Source: Hyphomicrobiales bacterium
GTDB taxonomy: Bacteria; Pseudomonadota; Alphaproteobacteria; Rhizobiales; Devosiaceae
Assembly (NCBI GenBank): GCA_026981645.1
Contig: JALSII010000006.1
Coordinates: 226,564 to 277,747 of the forward strand
Reading direction: 5' to 3'
DNA: 51,184 nucleotides
Position 1 is the stretch's first letter. Every line of letters begins with the position of its first letter. Under the pieces are notes generated by a model that had not been told where the DNA came from, searched no databases, and worked only from the letters and a program-made list of their open reading frames with translations. The position numbers and the translations under genes are program-made. Of this stretch, positions 10,127 to 16,966 are shown one piece after another.

Positions 10127-11208
10127 AAGCCTGCCTCCTGTTCAAGACGCTCGACCCAGAGGGCACAGCCCGAGGCGGGGATTTCCCTTTCGGCCCCAAG
10201 GCTTTGCAGCAGGCGGTCATACTGCCCGCCCGAAGCAAGAATGTCGCCGCCCTGCCCGGCAATCTCAAAAACCAGCCCGGTATAATAATGCAGGCGCGGC
10301 GAAAAGCCGGCCTCAAATTTCAGACCCGCGTCAGGCAGGAGCGCGGCCAGCGCTTTTGCGTGCGCTTTCACACCCGCCAGCGGCTTTTCGAGTGAAAGGC
10401 CGTTGGCATGAAACAGTTCCTCAGCCTCTCCAAGCGCCTGTTCGACCGGCCCGGAAATCTCCAGATAGGCGCGCAGCAGGGCAATGGTCTGTTCGGGCAC
10501 TCTGGCGGCGGCCAGCGCCTGTTTTTCCATAAAACGGTCAGCGATTTCTTCGGGGTAACGGCTTTCAACCAGCGACAGGCCGCTTTCAAGCATTTGTCCG
10601 GTGATGTCCCCAACCAGATCATCCCGGGACTTGTCGGCCGGGGTTTTTGCGGTTCCCTCCAGACTGGCAAGGCGCTCAAGACTTGCCTGCATGGCTCTGG
10701 CGCTGCCAAAGCGGCGGCGCAGGCGCGGGCGCCAGACGGGCGGCATATCAGCAACCTCGAGCAGCGCTTCAAACAGAGCCACGCTGCCCAGCCGAACGGC
10801 AGGCGCATCGACATCATAAAGGGCAAGCCCTTGAGCGGTAAAACCAAACACACGGGTAAGGGCCTTGTCGGGGTCGGGCTGGTTGATGAGTTCAAGCCCG
10901 GCCTGTTCGAATTCTGCCGGTCCCTCAGCGCGCTGGCGGAACACCGGCCCCAGATAGGAGAAAGCGGCGGGGGTGTCGCCGGTAGCGGCAATATAGGCTT
11001 TGGCAATGGGCAGGGTGAAATCTGGCCTGAGGCAATATTCCTTGCCATCAGCGCCGGTTGTCAACAACAGGCGGGAGCCGAACTCCTCCCCGGCCAGGTC
11101 AAAATAATCACCGGCCGGCAGCAGGGTTGGCGGGTTGGCGAGCACCATGCCCTTCCCCGAAACAAGGGCGGTCAGGGCATTGCGACGCTGGCGCGCACCG
11201 GTGCTCAC
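10123..11208 (-). CDS. hisZ: ATP phosphoribosyltransferase regulatory subunit
   Basis: 361 residues resembling the catalytic core of histidyl-tRNA synthetase but without tRNA ligase function. Class II features include [17 protein letters not shown] and, near the end, [13 protein letters not shown], the counterpart of the HisA motif. HisZ binds short HisG and makes it active and sensitive to histidine. The GTG start overlaps the hisS stop as GTGA, and its own stop overlaps the hisG start in the same way. This synthetase-paralog pair beside hisS is typical of alphaproteobacteria. Confidence 0.94.
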   Translation of the reverse strand: MSTGARQRRNALTALVSGKGMVLANPPTLLPAGDYFDLAGEEFGSRLLLTTGADGKEYCLRPDFTLPIAKAYIAATGDTPAAFSYLGPVFRQRAEGPAEFEQAGLELINQPDPDKALTRVFGFTAQGLALYDVDAPAVRLGSVALFEALLEVADMPPVWRPRLRRRFGSARAMQASLERLASLEGTAKTPADKSRDDLVGDITGQMLESGLSLVESRYPEEIADRFMEKQALAAARVPEQTIALLRAYLEISGPVEQALGEAEELFHANGLSLEKPLAGVKAHAKALAALLPDAGLKFEAGFSPRLHYYTGLVFEIAGQGGDILASGGQYDRLLQSLGAEREIPASGCALWVERLEQEAGL

Positions 11209-12737
11209 TTTTTGGCGTCCAGCCAGGCCCTTACGGCTGGCAGTTTTTTGATTTCCGCGACCATATCGGCGCGGTCCACCTCGAACTGGCCGGGGCGTTC
11301 GGATTTCCAGGTTTTGTTGTCGGCAATGGCGGCGGCAGCCTTTTTGCCCTCGTGCAGGTCTTTTATCTGGACGATGCCCTTGTCGCGCTCGTCACTGCCT
11401 TCAATGATGGCGGCAGGGGAATTGCGCCTGTCGGCATATTGCAATTGCTTACCAAAATTTTTCGGGTTGCCCTGATACATCTCGGCCCGAATACCGGCAT
11501 TGCGCATTTCGGCGACCATTTTCTGGTACGAGCCAATCCGGTCCCGGTCCATGACACAGACCACCACCGGGCCGGGCATTTCAATGTCGTCGAGCTTGCC
11601 GAGGTTTTTCAGGGCCGTCATCAGGCGGGACACGCCAATGGAAAAGCCGGCTGCGGGAACCTTCTGGCCGGTGAAGCGCTGCACCAGCCCGTCATAACGC
11701 CCGCCGCCGCCGACAGAACCAAACACGACCTCTTCACCTTTTTCATTTTTGACAGGAAAAGTCAGCTCGGCTTCATAGACCATGCCGGTATAATATTCGA
11801 GACCACGGACGCAGGAGGGGTCGATGCGGATTCGGTCGGGACCGTAGTTTAAGGCGAGTAAAAGGTCTTCAATATTTCTTAGCTCCTGTTGCCCGTCCCC
11901 GGCCAAACGAGCGCCTTCATAGTTACCGGTTAAGTCGCCCGTCCCTCCTGCGATTCTAGCCATTAAAATATCATATACACTTTCACCTTCCGGCCCAGTA
12001 CCTTGAAGGTACTGTAGCATAAATTCAATCTGCCCCTCACCTAGCCCCGCACCTTCAGTGAAATCGCCGCTCTCGTCCTTGCGACCTTTGCCAAGCAGCA
12101 GTTTGACGCCCTCGATGCCGAACTTGTCGAGCTTGTCGATGGCCCTGAGCACCGCCAGCTTTTGCGCTTCGTCGGTGACGCCGATAGCTTCGAGTACCCC
12201 GTCGAGCACCTTGCGGTTGTTGACCCGGATGACATAATCGCCGCGTTTTATGCCCAGCGCCTCCATGGTGTCGGCCATCATCATGCACATTTCCGCATCG
12301 GCCTGAACGCCGGGCGCGCCGACAATATCGGCATCAAACTGCATGAACTGGCGAAAACGTCCGGGACCCGGCTTTTCGTTGCGGAACACCCAGCCCTGCC
12401 GGTAGGTGCGGTAGGGCATGGCAATTTCGTTGATGTTCTGAGCCACATGGCGGGCCAGCGGCGCCGTCAGATCATAGCGCAGGCTCATCCATTGTTCATC
12501 ATCGTCCTGCAACGAGAACACCCCGGTATTGGGCCTGTCGGTATCGGGCAGAAACTTGCCCAGCGCGTCGGTATATTCAAAAAACGGGGTTTCCAGCGCA
12601 TCAAAGCCGTAAAGCTCAAAAACCTTGCGGATTTTTGCCACCATGCGTTCGGTGCTGCGAATATCATTTGCCGAACGGTCGCCAAACCCGCGCGGCAGCC
12701 GCGCCTTGGTGCGAAATGTTTTTTGCTTTTTGGCCAT
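11205..12737 (-). CDS. hisS: Histidyl-tRNA synthetase
   Basis: 510 residues of class II HisRS. Motif 2 lies at [19 protein letters not shown], the HisA motif at [16 protein letters not shown], motif 3 at [12 protein letters not shown], and a C-terminal anticodon-binding domain follows. It charges tRNA-His. Codon use shifts sharply between about 11826 and 12058 (residues near 227-304, in the insertion-domain region before HisA): 11 leucines are written TTA, CTA, CTT, TTG or CTC with no CTG, and AGA arginine appears twice, unlike the CTG-rich flanks. The frame and protein are intact, so this looks like a recombined patch. The atypical tRNA-His at 16593-16669 would be its substrate. First gene of the his cluster, 81 bases from tag. 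Confidence 0.95.
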   Translation of the reverse strand: MAKKQKTFRTKARLPRGFGDRSANDIRSTERMVAKIRKVFELYGFDALETPFFEYTDALGKFLPDTDRPNTGVFSLQDDDEQWMSLRYDLTAPLARHVAQNINEIAMPYRTYRQGWVFRNEKPGPGRFRQFMQFDADIVGAPGVQADAEMCMMMADTMEALGIKRGDYVIRVNNRKVLDGVLEAIGVTDEAQKLAVLRAIDKLDKFGIEGVKLLLGKGRKDESGDFTEGAGLGEGQIEFMLQYLQGTGPEGESVYDILMARIAGGTGDLTGNYEGARLAGDGQQELRNIEDLLLALNYGPDRIRIDPSCVRGLEYYTGMVYEAELTFPVKNEKGEEVVFGSVGGGGRYDGLVQRFTGQKVPAAGFSIGVSRLMTALKNLGKLDDIEMPGPVVVCVMDRDRIGSYQKMVAEMRNAGIRAEMYQGNPKNFGKQLQYADRRNSPAAIIEGSDERDKGIVQIKDLHEGKKAAAAIADNKTWKSERPGQFEVDRADMVAEIKKLPAVRAWLDAKK

Positions 12738-12818
12738 GATGGGTGCCTGTTGTTCAATGCTGGCCGCTCTTAGCGGATTGAGGGGAAGCGGGCAAGAACA
12801 ACAGGATGGAGGGGATAA

Positions 12819-13427
12819 TCAGGGCCGAATGAAGTCATTGCGGGCCGTTTCAATCTCTGCACGGCAGAAACAATCCTCTATATGGTCATTGACCAGCCCC
12901 ATGGCCTGCATGAAGGCATAACAGGTGGTGGGACCGACAAATTTCCAGCCGCGTTTTTTCAAATCCTTGGAAAGGGCCATGGATTCTTCGGTTGTGCCCA
13001 TGGTTTTGAGTGTTTCCCAACTCAGCTCTTGGGGGCGGTTTTGTGGCTTTGGCTCAAACTCCCAGAAATAGGCGGCGAGCGAGCTGAATTCGTCGCGCAG
13101 TTCGAGCGCGCGCCGGGCATTGTTGATGGTTGCGTTGATTTTGCCCCGGTGGCGGACGATGCCGGTGTCCTGAAGCAGGCGATCCACATCGCGCTCGCCA
13201 AATTTTGCGACTTGCTCAAAATCAAAGCCAGCAAAGGCGCTGCGAAAACCCTCTCGTTTGCGCAAAATGGTGATCCAGGACAGACCGGACTGAAAACCTT
13301 CAAGACAGATTTTTTCAAACAAACGCTGGTCGTCGATTACCGGCCAGCCCCATTCCTTATCGTGATAGGATATATAAAACGGGTCATCCCCCGGCCATGG
13401 ACAGCGGTTGTTCTTGGTTTCATTCAT
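12819..13427 (-). CDS. tag: DNA-3-methyladenine glycosylase I
   Basis: 202 residues of the Tag family, helix-hairpin-helix superfamily. The zinc ligands are visible: Cys in the opening RCPWPGDDPFYISYHDKEWG with its His, and the late HIEDCFCR pair. The base-recognition segment EGFQSGLSWITIL is conserved. It cuts 3-methyladenine from alkylated DNA and starts base-excision repair. The ATG at 13427 follows GGGAG by five bases; an in-frame upstream start at 13457 adds ten residues foreign to the family. It may be cotranscribed with hisS, 81 bases downstream. Confidence 0.94.
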   Translation of the reverse strand: MNETKNNRCPWPGDDPFYISYHDKEWGWPVIDDQRLFEKICLEGFQSGLSWITILRKREGFRSAFAGFDFEQVAKFGERDVDRLLQDTGIVRHRGKINATINNARRALELRDEFSSLAAYFWEFEPKPQNRPQELSWETLKTMGTTEESMALSKDLKKRGWKFVGPTTCYAFMQAMGLVNDHIEDCFCRAEIETARNDFIRP

Positions 13428-13537
13428 GCCTGCTCCCTCATACTTGACACGCCCCACGCAATATACTTATTGGCACAGGGTTTTTATGTGGCAAGGGCTT
13501 CAAATACTTTTGCGCAGAAAATATCCAGGGGGGAACT

Positions 13538-13990
13538 TTGATCATACCAGCGCAGTTATGCGGACTGATCGTCGAGGATAATGATTATTCACGATCATTG
13601 GCGGCGGGGTGCCTTAAAAAGCTGGGCATCGGCACCGTGTTGGAGGCACCGGATGGTGCCGCCGGGTTGCAGTTGCTGCACAACCAAAGTATCGATTTCG
13701 TACTTTTAGACTGGTATATGCCTGAAATAAACGGAGCAGGGTTTATTCGGCTGGCGCGGGAGGGACAGGTAAACTGCCCCAGGGATATTCCCATTATCAT
13801 TTCGACAGCCTATGCCACACGCGAAAATATCACGCGTATCCAGGAGTTGGGTGTGAAGGAAATTCTCATTAAGCCGTTTGATGCAAAGCAACTTTCCCGC
13901 GCCATATCAGGTGCCCTGTCAAAAGTCACGACAGGAATTTCAAATGACGAACCGGAGGACGATGCAGACGACGAACAGATTTTGTTGTAG
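13538..13990 (+). CDS. Single-domain response regulator with acidic tail
   Basis: 150 residues: one receiver domain and a tail rich in Asp and Glu (NDEPEDDADDEQILL). The opening LIVEDNDYSRSLA holds the acidic pair, D58 in FVLLDWYMP is the phospho-acceptor and K112 in EILIKPF the conserved lysine. The TTG start sits close behind a run of six Gs. There is no output domain and no kinase beside it, so it may act by protein contact, as CheY-like or phosphorelay shuttle proteins do. The partner cannot be told. The acidic tail is unusual for CheY proper. It is divergent from tag. Confidence 0.83.
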   Translation: MIIPAQLCGLIVEDNDYSRSLAAGCLKKLGIGTVLEAPDGAAGLQLLHNQSIDFVLLDWYMPEINGAGFIRLAREGQVNCPRDIPIIISTAYATRENITRIQELGVKEILIKPFDAKQLSRAISGALSKVTTGISNDEPEDDADDEQILL

Positions 13991-14109
13991 GCTCCCAACA
14001 AGCAATGTCGACTTGCCCTGGCGCAGAACAGTCTTGTTAACTATCTGAAAACCATAATTCTTATAGCAGAGTTAACCAACCTGCTTTACGCCAAATTTCC
14101 CATTTCTGA

Positions 14110-14124
14110 TTAAATTTCTTTCAA
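14110..14124. promoter_or_regulatory. CtrA-like site upstream of the L,D-transpeptidase
   Basis: TTAA, seven bases, TCAA: one mismatch from the CtrA consensus TTAA-N7-TTAA, 52 bases before the L,D-transpeptidase start. Further TTAAC words lie at about 14037 and 14076. CtrA controls cell-cycle and envelope genes in alphaproteobacteria. One-mismatch sites are not rare, so the call is tentative. Confidence 0.3.
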
Positions 14125-14175
14125 ATTTCCGGGGAGATACTCATCGCCCGGCCTGAAGTTATTTGGAGATGATGG

Positions 14176-14796
14176 ATGAATGTTTTCAAACAGGCGACAG
14201 CGCTTGCTCTTGTTTTGCTTTTATTGCCAAGCGGGGTGGTTGCACCTGCATGGGCCGGACAGAGCGCCGTTTCCTATCCTCCGCCGGCGGGCATGACCCT
14301 TACCACTTCAACGCCCGGCAACGGGCTGGCGCTGGTCAGCAATAAAACGACCAGCCCCCAATATCTGCGCCAGATCGTAGCCTATCGGACGAACGAACGT
14401 CCTGGCACCGTTATTGTGAATACCGCCGAGAAGTTCCTTTATCTTGTCCTGCCCGGAAACCGGGCCTTACGTTATGGCGTCGGCGTGGCGCGAGAGGGTT
14501 TTGAATGGACCGGGACCAACAGGGTTTCGGCCAAGCGGGAATGGCCGGGCTGGACCCCGCCAGCTGAAATGCGCCTGCGTGAACCGGAACTACCTGCGTT
14601 TATGCCGGGGGGGCCGGATAACCCTCTTGGAGCACGTGCACTCTATCTGGGTTCAACGCTCTATCGCATCCACGGTACGAGCCAGGCATGGACCATCGGA
14701 CAGAACGTATCTTCAGGCTGTATCCGCCTGACCAACCAGGACGTTAAAGACCTTTATAACCGGGTGCGTCTGGGTGCCAAAGTCATCGTTTTATAG
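14176..14796 (+). CDS. L,D-transpeptidase (YkuD domain), exported
   Basis: 206 residues. A signal peptide (about 1-29, ending APAWA) sends it to the periplasm. The YkuD domain fills the rest, with the catalytic block IHGT followed by SSGCIRLTNQDV, in which C182 is the nucleophile. Such enzymes join peptidoglycan stem peptides through 3-3 bonds or attach proteins to the wall. There is no peptidoglycan-binding module. GGAG lies seven bases before the ATG at 14176. The 186-base upstream gap holds a CtrA-like site. The next gene, a TadG-like protein, is 146 bases on and probably separate. Confidence 0.92.
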   Translation: MNVFKQATALALVLLLLPSGVVAPAWAGQSAVSYPPPAGMTLTTSTPGNGLALVSNKTTSPQYLRQIVAYRTNERPGTVIVNTAEKFLYLVLPGNRALRYGVGVAREGFEWTGTNRVSAKREWPGWTPPAEMRLREPELPAFMPGGPDNPLGARALYLGSTLYRIHGTSQAWTIGQNVSSGCIRLTNQDVKDLYNRVRLGAKVIVL

Positions 14797-14835
14797 TCTT
14801 AGGACCGGACGGTCCTTGGTCAGAGGCGCTATTTA

Positions 14836-14850
14836 TTAACAAGATCTCAA
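14836..14850. promoter_or_regulatory. CtrA-like site upstream of the TadG-like gene
   Basis: TTAA, seven bases, TCAA, again one mismatch from the CtrA consensus and identical in form to the site at 14110-14124. It lies 93 bases before the TadG-like start. CtrA control of pilus genes is known in Caulobacter. Tentative. Confidence 0.3.
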
Positions 14851-14942
14851 CAGAGTTGAAGCAAATGTTATCCGGGGGCTAAACGCTCTTTAGGGAAGTT
14901 GTGCCACCCTGCCCCTGAACGGCTAAAGTGAAAAGACGCAGC

Positions 14943-16511
14943 ATGGGCATTTTTCTTGAAAAGATCTATCGCTTCAAAAAAGACGAACGCGGTGTATTCG
15001 CCGTCATTTTTGGCATCTTGTCTGTGGTTATGGTCGCAACTTCGGGTGCCGTTGTGGACTATGTGGGTGTGCAACAGGCCCGCTCCCAGGCACAAATTGC
15101 ATTGGATGCCACAGTTTTAGCGCTACAACCCTCTATTTATTCCCTTACCGATGAGCAGATCCGCGTACTGGCCGAAGATATGGTTCAGGAGCGCATGGCC
15201 GCTTCAGGGGTGAGCATTGAGATGGAGACAGCAGAATCAATTACCACCGATGGAACCTTATTCCTGCAGGCTCGGATGACCGTACCCATGGCTTTTGTTT
15301 CCCTGGTCGGCATCTCGGAAATGAACGCACGGGTCGCCGCGCAAGCCACGCGCAAAAAACTCGCGGTCGAAGTTATGATGGTTCTGGATAATTCCGGCTC
15401 CATGGCAGCCTCCTCACGCATGACGAACCTGAAAACGGCTGCCTCAAATGCGGCGGAAATTCTGTTTGACGGCGAAGAGACACAGTCCAACGTATTTATC
15501 GGCATTGTGCCGTTCACCAGCTTTGTGAACATTGGAACAGACAACTCCAACGCCAGCTGGCTTGATGTGGCGGGTGAATCCAGCATCGCCAATGATAATT
15601 TTGATGATGACAGTGATGATTCCACTCCATTTAACGGGAACGTCAACCGCCTGGCCCTTTATGATCAGCTTAACAACGTGAGCTGGCGGGGGTGCGTTGA
15701 TGCCCGTCCACATACTCAAACCGGACCCGATTCCCATCTGGACACGGATGACACGCCGCCAACAAACAGCAATCCCGATACCAAATTCGTTCCCTCCTTC
15801 GCGCCGGATACGCCTGATTCCTGGGCAACCTGGCTGGCCGACTATGAAGATGACAATGACGCCCCCGCCTGCAACGGAATCAACGGCGGCTCGGACCGTG
15901 AGCGCCAGGAGCGCTTGTGCAAATATGACGGGAACATCAACACCGCCTCCTGGGGTCCCAACTTTGATTGCCCCAGCGCCGAACTTCTGCCCCTGACCAA
16001 CTATAAACAGCCGGTGCTTGACGCCATCGACGATATGGAAGCCCGCGGCGCGACCAACATCCACATGGGCACAATATGGGGTTTCCGCGCACTCTCCCCC
16101 GGCGAACCTTTTACCGAAGGTGGTGAATATGATGAAGCAACCGCCAAGGTGCTCATTGTGATGACTGACGGTCAGAATACCATGTATGCGCGCAACAATA
16201 TGAACGGGGCTGCATACAACTCCCCCTATGGCTATCCCTTCAACGGGCGCCTGGGTGCCGTGGGCTGGTCGAGCAACCAGATGATAGCGGAAATGAATGT
16301 CAGAACGATCGAATCCTGCAACAATGCCAAAGCTCAGGATATTACAGTTTACACGGTCGGGCTCAATCCGCCCAACAATGCAACCCGGACCATGCTGGAA
16401 AACTGCGCCACCAGCGTCGCTCACGCATATTTCCCCGAGCAACCAAGTGAACTGGATGCTGTGTTTTCCGACATCGCAAATCAGTTGGCAGCCCTCAGGC
16501 TGGCACAATAG
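14943..16511 (+). CDS. TadG-like pilus-assembly protein with von Willebrand A domain
   Basis: 522 residues from the ATG at 14943; a GTG at 14928 would add five, and neither start has a clear ribosome site. The N-terminal TadE/TadG anchor reads DERGVFAVIFGILSVV, with one membrane helix and the following QARSQAQIALDATVLAL. A von Willebrand A domain starts at VMMVLDNSGSM, which has the metal-site DxSxS pattern, and runs to the C-terminus; LIVMTDGQNT is its later metal loop. A long Asp/Asn/Pro-rich insertion with cysteines sits in its middle. TadG proteins take part in tight-adherence (Flp) pilus assembly at the cell envelope. No other tad gene is here, so it may be an orphan with its own role. 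Confidence 0.85.
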   Translation: MGIFLEKIYRFKKDERGVFAVIFGILSVVMVATSGAVVDYVGVQQARSQAQIALDATVLALQPSIYSLTDEQIRVLAEDMVQERMAASGVSIEMETAESITTDGTLFLQARMTVPMAFVSLVGISEMNARVAAQATRKKLAVEVMMVLDNSGSMAASSRMTNLKTAASNAAEILFDGEETQSNVFIGIVPFTSFVNIGTDNSNASWLDVAGESSIANDNFDDDSDDSTPFNGNVNRLALYDQLNNVSWRGCVDARPHTQTGPDSHLDTDDTPPTNSNPDTKFVPSFAPDTPDSWATWLADYEDDNDAPACNGINGGSDRERQERLCKYDGNINTASWGPNFDCPSAELLPLTNYKQPVLDAIDDMEARGATNIHMGTIWGFRALSPGEPFTEGGEYDEATAKVLIVMTDGQNTMYARNNMNGAAYNSPYGYPFNGRLGAVGWSSNQMIAEMNVRTIESCNNAKAQDITVYTVGLNPPNNATRTMLENCATSVAHAYFPEQPSELDAVFSDIANQLAALRLAQ

Positions 16512-16531
16512 ACAGGCCCCCGGCAGAAAAC

Positions 16532-16548
16532 AGGCCTTGAAAAGGCCT
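16532..16548. terminator. Possible bidirectional hairpin between tadG-like gene and tRNA-His
   Basis: AGGCCTT, loop GAA, AAGGCCT: a perfect seven-base stem in the short space between two convergent genes. It lacks a long T run on either side, so it is a weak terminator candidate. Confidence 0.35.
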
Positions 16549-16592
16549 TCCCGCCTTGTTGCAGAATTGGAAGAAATCAATTTTTCAGAGGA

Positions 16593-16669
16593 TGGTACCG
16601 CCTCCCTGAATCGAACAGGGGACCTCTAGATCCACATTCTAGCGCTCTAACCAACTGAGCTAAGGCGGC
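16593..16669 (-). tRNA. tRNA-His (GTG), alphaproteobacterial type without G-1
   Basis: A full cloverleaf can be drawn. The acceptor is GCCGCCT with AGGCGGT, the D stem GCTC/GAGC, the anticodon stem CTAGA/TCTAG around loop ATGTGGA with anticodon GTG, and the T stem CCCTG/CAGGG around TTCGATT. CCA is encoded. The discriminator is A73, the first pair is a G1-U72 wobble, and the base before position 1 is T, so the almost universal G-1 of tRNA-His is not encoded and could not pair with C73. Loss of G-1 with A73 is an established trait of many alphaproteobacteria and goes with their divergent HisRS. Confidence 0.96.
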
Positions 16670-16966
16670 ACTTGTCTGCTCTTGCAAGACGGGCGGAACA
16701 TATGTCGTTGATGCTGCACTGACAAGAGTTGAATTTGCTTCTTTTCCTCAGCCGGAGCGGCTCTTTTATCTTAACCATGGAATCTATTGATGCCGACCAC
16801 ATGGCCAGGCGATCTGGACCCCGTCTGCTTGACTCTATAGCCTGACAATACGTTAACAAATCCCGCGCCTTGTCCCGGAATGGCACAAACGTGTAAAAGG
16901 TTTCTCGACAAATGCGGGGTATTGAGGTTGAGGCCGGGAGTCTTTAGCGAAGAAGTTTAGTGATTT
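16670..16966. other. Intergenic gap with a small hairpin
   Basis: About 297 bases between the divergent tRNA-His and pseudo-kinase genes, so it must hold both promoters. I cannot place them with confidence. A five-base stem (AGCCG, GAG, CGGCT) at 16750-16762 is followed by CTTTTAT. Nothing protein-like is visible. Confidence 0.4.

Noticed and set aside
13468..13490. Possible sigma-54 promoter before the response regulator at 13538
   Set aside because: TGGCAC is followed by GGGTTTTTAT, without a TTGC at -12.
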